Shown here: piece by piece, positions 16,757 through 24,521 of the stretch
Layout of the letters: each line of letters begins with the position of its first letter
How positions within the stretch are numbered: the first letter of the stretch is position 1
Assembly: GCA_964509765.1 (NCBI GenBank)
Contig: CAZDYI010000127.1
Location: forward strand, 1-24,521
Direction of reading: 5' to 3'
DNA length: 24,521 nt
DNA from: CAZDYI01 sp964509765
GTDB taxonomy: Bacteria > Pseudomonadota > Gammaproteobacteria > Tethybacterales > Tethybacteraceae
Program-made: the position numbers and the translations under genes
Notes under the pieces: generated by a model
Told to the model about the DNA's origin: nothing
Databases searched by the model: none
Seen by the model: only the letters and a program-made list of their open reading frames with translations

Positions 16757-17452
16757 ATGAACGGTCGACCAGGCCTTCCCGGCGTGATCGTCGCGCTGGA
16801 CTTTCCCGCCGAGCCTGAGGCGCTGGCGCTCGCCGATGGTCTCGACGGACTCGACGTCATGTTCAAGGTCGGCCTCGAGGCGTACAGCGCCGGCTTCGGC
16901 GCGTCGCTGACCAGCACGCTTGCCGGCCGGGGCCAGCCGGTGTTCGTCGACCTCAAGCTCCTTGACATACCCGCGACGGTGGAGCGGGCGGCCGCGCGCA
17001 CGAGCGAGTGCGGGGCGACGTACCTGACTGTGCACGCGCAGCGCGCCGCGCTCGAGGCGGCGGTGTCCGCCGCGGGCGACACCGGCATCCTTGCGGTGAC
17101 CCTGCTGACGAGCGCGGACGCAGGGTCGCTGCGCGATGACGGGATCGCCGGCTCCGTCGAGGAGCACGTCGTCGGCAGGTCGGCGCTCGCCGCCGAGACC
17201 GGATGCGCCGGGGTCGTCTGCTCGCCGCGCGAGGCGGCCGCGGTGCGCAGGGCGGCCGGCGCCGGACTCAAGATCGTCACGCCGGGGATCAGGCCCGCGG
17301 GCGCGGGCGACGACGACCAGGCGCGGACGTCGGGCGTCGCCGAGGCGTTCGCCGCGGGCGCGGACCACATAGTCGTCGGCCGACCTATCCGCGACGCAGC
17401 CGACCCAAGGAAGGCGGCAGAGGAGATCGTCGCGCAGGCCGCGGCGGCCTAG
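16757..17452 (+). CDS. pyrF: Orotidine 5'-phosphate decarboxylase
   Basis: The product is 231 residues, normal for the bacterial group I enzyme. It makes UMP from OMP, the last step of de novo pyrimidine synthesis, in the cytoplasm. The catalytic D-x-K-x-x-D array is D65-L-K67-L-L-D70 followed by IPATV. The N-terminal strand is VIVALDFP, and the phosphate-binding C-terminal strands are TPGIRPAG and HIVVGRPI. The ATG at 16757 is the first in frame to give this N-terminus, but no clear ribosome binding site precedes it. It is divergent from the pilus operon and convergent with yidD. Confidence 0.96.
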   Translation: MNGRPGLPGVIVALDFPAEPEALALADGLDGLDVMFKVGLEAYSAGFGASLTSTLAGRGQPVFVDLKLLDIPATVERAAARTSECGATYLTVHAQRAALEAAVSAAGDTGILAVTLLTSADAGSLRDDGIAGSVEEHVVGRSALAAETGCAGVVCSPREAAAVRRAAGAGLKIVTPGIRPAGAGDDDQARTSGVAEAFAAGADHIVVGRPIRDAADPRKAAEEIVAQAAAA

Positions 17453-17475
17453 CCGGCCGGGCTAGCTTCCGCCGC
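17441..17475. terminator. Palindrome holding the stop codons of pyrF and yidD
   Basis: GCGGCGG-c-CTAGCC, spacer GGCCG, then GGCTAG-ctt-CCGCCGC. The arms pair over 13 bp with a small internal loop. The pyrF TAG (17450-17452) is in the left arm and the yidD TAG (17462-17464 on the minus strand) in the right. It can fold from either transcript. No T-run follows, so it is terminator-like rather than a proven terminator. Confidence 0.5.
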
Positions 17476-17713
17476 GCGGCGGAGGGACAGGGTCGACCCC
17501 GCCCTCGCAGAACGGGTGGCAGCGAAGCAACCGGCGCAGGGCAAGCCACGACCCGCGCAGAGCGCCGTGCCTCTCGATAGCCTCGGCCGCGTACTCCGAG
17601 CAGGTCGGATGGAAGCGGCAGTTGAACCCGAGCGCGGCGACCACCGGCGAGACAACCTTGCGGTAGCCGCCGACCACGGCGAGCGCGCAGCGCGCGGCCG
17701 CTCCCGTCGCCAT
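17462..17713 (-). CDS. yidD: Membrane protein insertion efficiency factor YidD
   Basis: The product is 83 residues, typical length. YidD helps YidC insert inner-membrane proteins. The family signature is all present: YRKVVSP, then C32-RFHPTC38-SEYAAEAIERHGA and RLLRC65-HPFC69-EGGVDPVP. The N-terminal region is amphipathic and probably associates with the membrane. yidD usually sits in the rpmH-rnpA-yidD-yidC cluster; here it follows cysS and overlaps its stop (ATGA at 17713). That makes it the third gene of hisI-cysS-yidD. The stop codon lies in a palindrome shared with pyrF. Confidence 0.95.
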   Translation of the reverse strand: MATGAAARCALAVVGGYRKVVSPVVAALGFNCRFHPTCSEYAAEAIERHGALRGSWLALRRLLRCHPFCEGGVDPVPPPRGGS

Positions 17714-19074
17714 CAGCCTTTCCTCCAGGTCGTGCCAGACGCGCCGTCCTCGATGACGACGCCCTCGGCCTCGATCCGCTCCCTTATCTTGTCGGCGCGT
17801 TCGTAGTCCCTCGCCTTGCGCGCCTCGGCGCGCTCGGCGATGAGACCCTCGATCCTTTCCGCGTCGACCGAGCCCGCCGCCCGGTGGGCCCAGTCGACCG
17901 GCGCGCTTGCGAACAGGCCGATGAACCTACCGGCCGAACGCAACCGCGCAGCCGCGTCCGCGGCCTGCGCTCCCGACGACCTGTTGGCGGCAGCCGAATA
18001 CTCGTGCAGCAGGGCGAACGCCGCGGGCGTGTCGAGGTCGTCGCGCAATGCGTCCAGAAACTCCTCCGGAGGATCATCCGTGTCGCCGGCGCCGGCGATC
18101 TCGAGCGAGCGGTACAGCGACGTCAGCGCGGCCTCGGCCTCGGCGAGGCGGCCGCCTCCCCAGTCGAGCGGGCTGCGGTAGTGCGCCTGCAGGAGCGCGT
18201 ACCTGACGGCCTCGCCCGGAACCGACTCGAGCGCCTCGCTCAGCAGCGAGAAGTTGCCGGCCGACTTCGCCATCTTGCGGCCGTCGATCGTGACGTGCCC
18301 ATTGTGCATCCAGTAACGCGCGAGCGCCTCGGTTCCGTGCGCGCATCGGCTCTGCGCGATCTCGTTCTCGTGGTGGGGAAACGCAAGGTCGTTGCCGCCG
18401 CCGTGGATGTCGATCGTCTCGCCGAGGCACGAGCGGATCATCGCCGAGCACTCGAGGTGCCAGCCCGGCCGGCCGCGGCCCCACGGGCTGTCCCAGCCCG
18501 GCTCCCCTTCCTTTGAGGGCTTCCACAGGACGAAGTCGAGCGGGCCGCGCTTGTAGGGCGCGACCTCGACACGCGCCCCCGCCAACATCGACTTGCGGTC
18601 GCGGTTGCTCAGCATGCCGTACTCGCCGAAGCTCTCGACCGAGAACAGCAGGTGGCCCTGCTCCTCGTACGCTTGCCCCCTCTCGACGAGCCTTCCGGCG
18701 AGCGCGACCATCGCCTCGACGTGCTCTGTCGCGCGCGGCTCTGCGGTCGGCTCGAGGCAGCCGAGCTTGGCGACGGCCTCCCTGAAGGACCGCTCGTTGC
18801 GCCGCGCGAACTCACCGATGTCCTCGCCCGCTTCCCGCGCCGCGGCGATGATCTTGTCGTCGACGTCGGTGACGTTGCGCGCGTACGCGACCTCGCCGAA
18901 GTCGCGGAGCAGCAGGCGGTGGAGCACGTCAAAGACGACGACCGGCCGCGCGTTGCCGACGTGCACCTCGCCGTAGACTGTCGGCCCGCAGACGTACAAA
19001 GTCACGGGGCTGCCGGCGGGGACGAAGTCGGCCTTGCCGCCGCGCATCGTGTCGTGAATCCGGAGGGCGGCCAT
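17713..19074 (-). CDS. cysS: Cysteinyl-tRNA synthetase
   Basis: The product is 453 residues, normal for CysRS. It attaches cysteine to tRNA-Cys. The HIGH-type motif is H38-VGN41 in VYGEVHVGNARPVVVFD; the KMSKS loop reads KMAKS at 267-271. Zinc ligands are expected at C29 (YVCGPTV), the Cys of GWHLECSAM and the His/Glu of FPHHENEIAQS. The C-terminal helical domain ends in KIRERIEAEGVVIEDG, as usual. I chose the ATG at 19074 because it starts MAALRIHDTM and overlaps the hisI stop (ATGA); the frame stays open upstream but that is hisI in another frame. It overlaps yidD at its 3' end. Confidence 0.97.
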   Translation of the reverse strand: MAALRIHDTMRGGKADFVPAGSPVTLYVCGPTVYGEVHVGNARPVVVFDVLHRLLLRDFGEVAYARNVTDVDDKIIAAAREAGEDIGEFARRNERSFREAVAKLGCLEPTAEPRATEHVEAMVALAGRLVERGQAYEEQGHLLFSVESFGEYGMLSNRDRKSMLAGARVEVAPYKRGPLDFVLWKPSKEGEPGWDSPWGRGRPGWHLECSAMIRSCLGETIDIHGGGNDLAFPHHENEIAQSRCAHGTEALARYWMHNGHVTIDGRKMAKSAGNFSLLSEALESVPGEAVRYALLQAHYRSPLDWGGGRLAEAEAALTSLYRSLEIAGAGDTDDPPEEFLDALRDDLDTPAAFALLHEYSAAANRSSGAQAADAAARLRSAGRFIGLFASAPVDWAHRAAGSVDAERIEGLIAERAEARKARDYERADKIRERIEAEGVVIEDGASGTTWRKG

Positions 19075-19427
19075 CAGGAGCCGTCCCCGTCGCCGAGCGT
19101 CCGGAAGAAGCAGCTCCGCTCGCCGGTGTGGCAGGCAGGCCCCTTCTGGTCGACGCGCAACAGCAGCGCGTCGCCGTCGCAGTCGACCGAAAGCGAGACG
19201 AGGTGCTGGGTGTTGCCGGAGGTCTCGCCCTTGCGCCACAGCTTCCCGCGCGATCTCGAGTGGTAGTGAACGTCGCCGCTTTCGACCGTGCGCTCTAGCG
19301 CCTCGCGGTCCATCCACGCCACCATCAGCACGTCGCCCGTTGCGTCGTCCTGCGCGACCGCCGCGACCAGGCCGCGGTCGTCGAACCGGACCTCGCCGAG
19401 CAGCTCAGTTAGATCCAGTTTCGGCAC
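19074..19427 (-). CDS. hisI: Phosphoribosyl-AMP cyclohydrolase
   Basis: The product is 117 residues from the GTG at 19427. It opens the adenine ring of PR-AMP, the third step of histidine synthesis. Motifs: RSRGKLWRKGETSGN (58-72), VDCDGDALL with D82, D84 and D86 for Mg, and GPACHTGERSCF; C83, C99 and C106 are the zinc ligands. It is the stand-alone HisI, without a fused HisE. The frame is open into the tRNA gene, so the longest reading is not real. A TTG at 19472 is possible but would be nearly leaderless given the -10 at 19480-19485. GTG fits best. It is first in hisI-cysS-yidD. Confidence 0.93.
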   Translation of the reverse strand: MPKLDLTELLGEVRFDDRGLVAAVAQDDATGDVLMVAWMDREALERTVESGDVHYHSRSRGKLWRKGETSGNTQHLVSLSVDCDGDALLLRVDQKGPACHTGERSCFFRTLGDGDGS

Positions 19428-19479
19428 GTGGGCGGCGGGGCGCGCGGCCGTTGCGGCGGCGCGGGGACTCAATCGCGGG

Positions 19480-19487
19480 ATTATAAT
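19480..19487. promoter_or_regulatory. Symmetric -10 (ATTATAAT) shared by divergent hisI and tRNA-Leu
   Basis: TATAAT is read on the plus strand at 19482-19487, 41 bases before the tRNA, and on the minus strand at 19485-19480, 53 bases before the hisI GTG. The site is perfect on both strands. It is the only AT-rich patch in this GC-rich gap. No convincing -35 accompanies it in either direction. Confidence 0.5.
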
Positions 19488-19527
19488 TCCCACTTGGACT
19501 GGTCTCTGAAAGGATACTGAGGGACAC

Positions 19528-19612
19528 GCCGAGGTGGTGAAACTGGTAGACACGCTACGTTCAGGGCGTAGTGAGGCGACTCATGGAGGTTCGAATCCTC
19601 TCCTCGGCACCA
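19528..19612 (+). tRNA. tRNA-Leu (anticodon CAG)
   Basis: The 85-base gene folds completely. The acceptor arms GCCGAGG (19528-19534) and CCTCGGC (19602-19608) pair, followed by A and an encoded CCA (19610-19612). The anticodon stem is CTACG/CGTAG (19555-19559, 19567-19571) around the loop TTCAGGG, with CAG at 19562-19564. A long variable arm (GAG...CTC) marks a class II tRNA such as Leu, and the T-loop is TTCGAAT. It reads CUG, the main Leu codon in GC-rich genomes. A methyltransferase gene starts 48 bases downstream. Confidence 0.97.
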
Positions 19613-19621
19613 GAACCCCCT

Positions 19622-19633
19622 CCGCTTAAGCGG
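19622..19633. repeat. Short palindrome after tRNA-Leu
   Basis: CCGCTTAAGCGG is a perfect 12-base palindrome nine bases after the tRNA, followed by CTTTCC. It may be a weak terminator or processing hairpin (4-bp stem, TTAA loop). The pairing is short, so this is a tentative call. Confidence 0.3.
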
Positions 19634-19660
19634 CTTTCCGGCGCGCAACGAGCACTGCCC

Positions 19661-20297
19661 ATGGAGGTCACCGACCAGTGCCGCAACATGGTCGAGCAGC
19701 AGATCCGCACCTGGGAGGTGCTCGAGGACCGGGTCCTCGACCTCTACTACAAGGTGCCGCGCGCCGGCTTCGTCCCCGAGGGGATGGAGTCGCTCGCCTG
19801 GTCCGACATGCAGCTGCCGATCGGCCACGACCAGGCGATGCTCGAGCCCAAGGTCGAGGCGCGCATGCTCCAGGAGCTGTCGCCGCAGCTGACCGAGTCC
19901 GTCTGCCACGTCGGGACCGGAACCGGGTTCTTCGCCGCGCTGCTCGGCAACCTGTGCGGCAAGCTGACGACCGTCGAGATCGTCCCTGAGCTCGCCGAGG
20001 CGGCCCGCGCAAGGCTCGCGGAGCACGGCGTGAGCAGTGCCACGGTCGTCGAGGGCGACGGCCTCGCCGAGGGCGGCCTGCCCGGCGGCCCCTTCGACGC
20101 GATCGTCCTGACCGGCTCGGTCCCGTCCGTTCCGGAGCGCCTGCTCGGCTCGCTGACCGCGTCGGGGCGGCTCATCGCCCCGGTCGGCACCTCGCCGGTG
20201 TGCACGGTCAGGGCCGTGCGGCGCGCCGAGCACGCGACCGTAACCGAGGACCTCTTCGAGACCTGGGTCCCGCAGCTTGCCAACGCGCCCGGAGCGG

Positions 20298-20314
<17 letters not shown>
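19661..20314 (+). CDS. Protein-L-isoaspartate O-methyltransferase family protein (divergent)
   Basis: The product is 217 residues. It has the class I methyltransferase fold: motif I VCHVGTGTGFFAALL (81-95), an acidic residue after the next strand (TTVEIVPE), then VVEGDGLAEG and FDAIVLTGSVPSVP. The PIMT-specific PRAGFVP (33-39) is present, so it belongs to the family that methylates isoaspartate. However, the usual GQTIS substrate segment is replaced by IGHDQAMLEP, so activity on isoaspartate is doubtful. The ATG at 19661 starts MEVTDQCRNMVEQQIRTWEV, which matches the family start; an earlier frame extension runs into the tRNA. It overlaps thiC by 17 bases. Confidence 0.88.
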
Positions 20315-22115
<1,801 letters not shown>

Positions 22116-22273
22116 CTTCCGGACGCGTCGCGCCAGGAGTCTGCGCCAGCGGAAATCGCGCAGACGACGTGGAGCGGGCGCCAGGTGACTGGAGCCTGCC
22201 CGGGACGCGGCGCTGCCGGGTGTATTCTGGAATAGGGCAAGCCTGCTTTTCCGATAGGCCCGGAGGCTCTGCA
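22116..22273. other. Intergenic gap after thiC
   Basis: This 158-base gap holds a hairpin (22139-22165) and the leader of the next gene. TGTATTCT at 22221-22228 could be a -10 but has no good -35. A strong ribosome site (CGGAGG) ends eight bases before the ATG at 22274. Confidence 0.6.
22139..22165. terminator. Hairpin downstream of thiC
   Basis: GTCTGCGC and GCGCAGAC pair perfectly over 8 bp with an 11-base loop, 24 bases after the thiC stop. No T-run follows. Possible transcript end or stability element. Confidence 0.4.
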
Positions 22274-22528
22274 ATGTTCGATTCGCTCACGATCGCCCGG
22301 CAGTTGACCGACGCCGGGATCGAGCGTGGCCATGCCGACGCGATGGCGGATGCCATTCGCCAAGCGGCCGAGCATGGAGAGCACGTGACGCCGGAGATGC
22401 TCCACGCCGAACTGGCCGGCCTGGAGTCCAGGCTCTATAGGGCCATGCTCGTTCAGGCCGGCGCCATCGTCGGGGCCCTGGTCGGCATCGCAGGGATCGT
22501 CGTGGGTGCTCTCCGATTGCTCGGTTGA
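22274..22528 (+). CDS. Small DUF1640-like coiled-coil membrane protein
   Basis: The product is 84 residues. It starts MFDSLTIARQLTDAGIERGHADAMADAI, which matches the N-terminal helix of DUF1640 (CCDC90/Fmp32-like) proteins, whose members carry a coiled coil and a C-terminal membrane anchor. A short helix (EMLHAELAGLESRLYRAML) leads into one membrane helix (about 61-82, GAIVGALVGIAGIVVGALRLL). Bacterial functions of this family are unknown. A strong ribosome site (CGGAGG) fixes the ATG. It is the short form, single gene, convergent with the following operon over a 45-base gap. Confidence 0.8.
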   Translation: MFDSLTIARQLTDAGIERGHADAMADAIRQAAEHGEHVTPEMLHAELAGLESRLYRAMLVQAGAIVGALVGIAGIVVGALRLLG

Positions 22529-22573
22529 GTGGTTCGACGATCGGTTCGTGGGGCAACCACCCATCCTCGCGCA

Positions 22574-23563
22574 TCAGGGCCGCAGCGGAGGCGGATCGAC
22601 GGACGGCGGCGGCCCGGATGGATTCGCGTTCTTGTAGAAGCGGGACTCCAGTGTGCGCATGCGGTCCTTGTACAGTTCCTTCTGGTCGGCGGAGGTGAGA
22701 TCGAACGCCCGCGCGAAGAACCGGCAGTCTCTGTCGACGCTCCAACTGAACACAAGTTCGGTCTGTTCCAGGAATTGCTGCGCGGTCAGGATCTCCCCGG
22801 TTCGTACCCGGGAGAGAGCCCGCGAGAGAGGGGGGTTCTCTCGTTCCTCGTCGTGCCGTGGCAGGGCACGTGCAGGCCGCATGACGAAACCGTCGTCCCT
22901 CAAGGCCACGTCGAACAGATAGGCGACGCTCTCGTCGTCGTCGGTCCAGCAACTCGGATGATCCGTGCCTCGGCCTCCACCCTCCTGCCCGCGCCAGCGC
23001 TTTGCATCGGCGACCAATTGCACGACTACTCGCGGCGTCATTTCGGCGCTGCTGCCTCGAAGCGCCTCGATCACGGGGTAGAAGCGGATGGCGTCTCTCA
23101 CCTCGTCTGGTGTCAGACCCGCTTCGTGACCGGCCCTCGCGAGTTCTGCGACACTTCGCAGGTGTTCGGGTTCAGGTTCAATACCTGCTTCTTTGAAGGC
23201 CTCGTCGATGGCTCTGAGGCCGCTGCTGTGCTCCAGCGCCTTGTCGGCTTCCTGCAGGCGCGAGACGATGGACTCTGGAGAGGGGGCCGACGTCTGTCGC
23301 TCGATGCCGCGAACCAGTTTTCGCCAATTGTCCGCGTCGCGCCGGGCTTCCGTCGATACCCCAATCTGCTCGATCAGTTCCTCGACTCCAACCTTGTTCT
23401 CTTCGAGTTCGGCCTGGAGTTGCTCGAATCGGGCCAGCTCTTCTTCCGCTCGGCTGAGCAGCGCGGTCAGTGCCAGCAGAAGCACGAAGATGATCAGCAT
23501 GGCGGACTCCGCCATCGTCAGGCCCAGGACAAGCCCGGAGGAGGAGTCTCTTTGCGCAACCAT
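22574..23563 (-). CDS. Membrane-anchored coiled-coil protein with unrecognised C-terminal domain (stator B-subunit-like)
   Basis: The product is 329 residues and I do not recognise the family. Residues about 11-36 form one membrane helix with a single acidic residue, E19 (GLTMAESAMLIIFVLLLAL). A coiled coil follows (about 37-72), a helical middle (95-190), then a C-terminal domain (about 200-311) with C205-W206, YLFDVALRDDGF (215-226) and FSWSVDRDC280RFFARAFD; the end is proline-rich. An acidic residue near the N-terminal end of a lone helix is the hallmark of MotB/ExbD/ZorB-type B subunits, but the OmpA domain is absent. The start follows the upstream stop by 12 bases, so the two genes are cotranscribed. 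Function is inferred only. Confidence 0.75.
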   Translation of the reverse strand: MVAQRDSSSGLVLGLTMAESAMLIIFVLLLALTALLSRAEEELARFEQLQAELEENKVGVEELIEQIGVSTEARRDADNWRKLVRGIERQTSAPSPESIVSRLQEADKALEHSSGLRAIDEAFKEAGIEPEPEHLRSVAELARAGHEAGLTPDEVRDAIRFYPVIEALRGSSAEMTPRVVVQLVADAKRWRGQEGGGRGTDHPSCWTDDDESVAYLFDVALRDDGFVMRPARALPRHDEERENPPLSRALSRVRTGEILTAQQFLEQTELVFSWSVDRDCRFFARAFDLTSADQKELYKDRMRTLESRFYKNANPSGPPPSVDPPPLRP

Positions 23564-23575
23564 GAGCGCCGCCCT

Positions 23576-24521
23576 TCATCCTCTCCAGGGAGCGAACCAG
23601 CGGCGTCGTGGCCGACCGCCTTCGGGCCGCGGCGCTTCTTCGATCTTCCGGCTCCACTCGGCCAGCGCGGCCGTGACCGTGACGAGTTCTTCGGTAGCCG
23701 CTCGGAGGCGCGCGCGGAACTGTACAGACTCTTCACCGGCACCGTCTATCTCGCGAGAGAGGTCATGCGCACGGTCATTGAACCGCGAGATCTGTTCGCC
23801 CGCCGATCCCATCGTAGCGACGACACCACGCGATGCCTCGCCCATCTCACGAGCGACGTCTTGCACCCTGTCGTTGAAGCCCGACATCTTCTCCCCAGCC
23901 AACTCGAACTTGGCCATGACATCACGCGACGCGGCCACGGCGTCGGTGGACGCCGCGGCCAGCCGTCTGCTCTCGTCCAGCGCTCCGCGGAGTTCGGTTG
24001 TGGCCTTCCGGCTGGCGTCCAGCGCCTGCTGTCGTCTGTCGTCCGCGTCTCGCAGTCGCTCGATGAGCACTGAGAACCTCTCCGTCGTCGCGCCGATTTC
24101 GGTCGCGACGGCAGCGCCAGCATGGGCGACCAATGCTTGTCGGAAGTCTGCCTCTCCTATCCGCGCTGCCTGCGCCTGCAGTGCTTCGGATAGCGCGTGC
24201 GCCCCGGTGTCGAGCGCGTCGCCGTGTTCCCTGAGGGAACCGACTGTCGCGCTGATGCGGTTTTGCAGCTCGGCGACCGCAGTCTCGAACAGTTTCAGAT
24301 CCTCCGCACGCTGCCCGAGCGCGCGCGCCTGGTGGCTGAGCGCGCCCGTAACCTCGCGCATGTCCTTCTCGAACTGCTCGATGACTCTCTGCACGTTGCT
24401 CACGCGGCCGAAAGTGTTCGAGACGCCGGAGAGCGCTTCAGCGAAGGTCTCTTCCAGCGCGCGCTCGAACTTCTTGCGCAGATCGCCGAACTCCCGCACC
24501 GTGTAGTCGATTTCGTGACGC
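23576..24521 (-). CDS. Long coiled-coil tail protein, 5' part outside window (possible MotA/ExbB/ZorA-like A subunit)
   Basis: The frame is open to the right edge, so this is a C-terminal fragment of at least 314 residues. The visible part has no membrane helix: it is helical throughout, rich in Ala, Glu and Arg, and looks like a long coiled coil. Two copies of a 19-residue unit occur 32 residues apart (AGEKMSGFNDRVQDVAREM and AGEQISRFNDRAHDLSREI). The C-terminus is basic and aromatic (RRRWFAPWRG). ZorA and similar proton-channel A subunits have such intracellular tails after their membrane helices, and the next gene is a B-subunit-like protein. The channel domain lies outside the window, so this assignment cannot be verified here. 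A GTG at 24499 is in frame but is probably not the start. Confidence 0.7.
   Translation of the reverse strand, partial: RHEIDYTVREFGDLRKKFERALEETFAEALSGVSNTFGRVSNVQRVIEQFEKDMREVTGALSHQARALGQRAEDLKLFETAVAELQNRISATVGSLREHGDALDTGAHALSEALQAQAARIGEADFRQALVAHAGAAVATEIGATTERFSVLIERLRDADDRRQQALDASRKATTELRGALDESRRLAAASTDAVAASRDVMAKFELAGEKMSGFNDRVQDVAREMGEASRGVVATMGSAGEQISRFNDRAHDLSREIDGAGEESVQFRARLRAATEELVTVTAALAEWSRKIEEAPRPEGGRPRRRWFAPWRG

Noticed and set aside
19428..19553. Upstream extension of hisI to 159 codons
   Set aside because: It would overlap the tRNA gene and pass the promoter; conserved HisI sequence begins only after the GTG at 19427.
19528..19650. tRNA gene as an integration (att) site
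   Set aside because: No integrase, no repeat of the tRNA 3' end and only housekeeping genes follow it.
19571..19660. Upstream extension of the methyltransferase frame
   Set aside because: It would begin inside tRNA-Leu; the ATG at 19661 matches the family start.
19613..19660. TPP riboswitch between the tRNA and methyltransferase
   Set aside because: Only 48 bases are available and neither the CTGAGA nor other THI-box core is present.
22529..24506. Long plus-strand open frames (514 and 437 codons) opposite the two-gene unit
   Set aside because: They are antisense to the minus-strand genes, which have good spacing, a ribosome site and sensible membrane/coiled-coil structure. The antisense products are Ser/Arg-rich with no domain.

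Overview
The window looks like a GC-rich chromosomal segment from a gammaproteobacterium, or a close relative, probably environmental. The reasons are the grpE-dnaK-dnaJ run, a cytochrome bc1 operon (petABC) running straight into sspA-sspB, an MSHA-type pilus assembly operon, and dense gene packing with ATGA/GTGA overlaps. I see no insertion sequence, integrase, CRISPR array or rRNA, and no gene-free stretch longer than 300 bases.

Layout. Positions 1-3295 (+) hold the end of grpE, then dnaK and dnaJ, the Hsp70 chaperone machine. They converge on a minus-strand operon at 3327-6904 that encodes the Rieske protein, cytochrome b, cytochrome c1, SspA and SspB. Upstream of it, also on the minus strand, 7016-16538 is a seven-gene type IV pilus assembly operon of MSHA type: secretin, TPR protein, assembly ATPase, inner-membrane platform, a PilM/PilN-like fusion, a PilO-like and a PilP/MshK-like protein. 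No pilin, prepilin peptidase or retraction ATPase is present, so the fibre subunits must be encoded elsewhere. An extended -10 promoter lies in front of the secretin gene.

Positions 16757-19427 hold pyrF (+), converging on hisI-cysS-yidD (-). The two stop codons of pyrF and yidD sit in the two arms of one palindrome. hisI and a tRNA-Leu(CAG) gene are divergent and share a symmetric -10 sequence. The tRNA is followed within 50 bases by a protein-isoaspartate-methyltransferase-like gene that overlaps thiC. No TPP riboswitch precedes thiC.

Positions 22116-24521 look different: a small DUF1640-like membrane protein gene (+), converging on a two-gene minus-strand unit that runs off the right edge. 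The upstream gene encodes a long coiled-coil tail with an internal repeat. The downstream gene encodes a protein with one N-terminal membrane helix carrying a lone glutamate, a coiled coil and an unrecognised C-terminal domain. The arrangement recalls the A and B subunits of proton-driven stators (MotAB, ExbBD, ZorAB), with a novel domain where the peptidoglycan-binding OmpA domain would be. This is the best candidate for an undescribed system, but the channel domain itself is outside the window, so the assignment is an inference.
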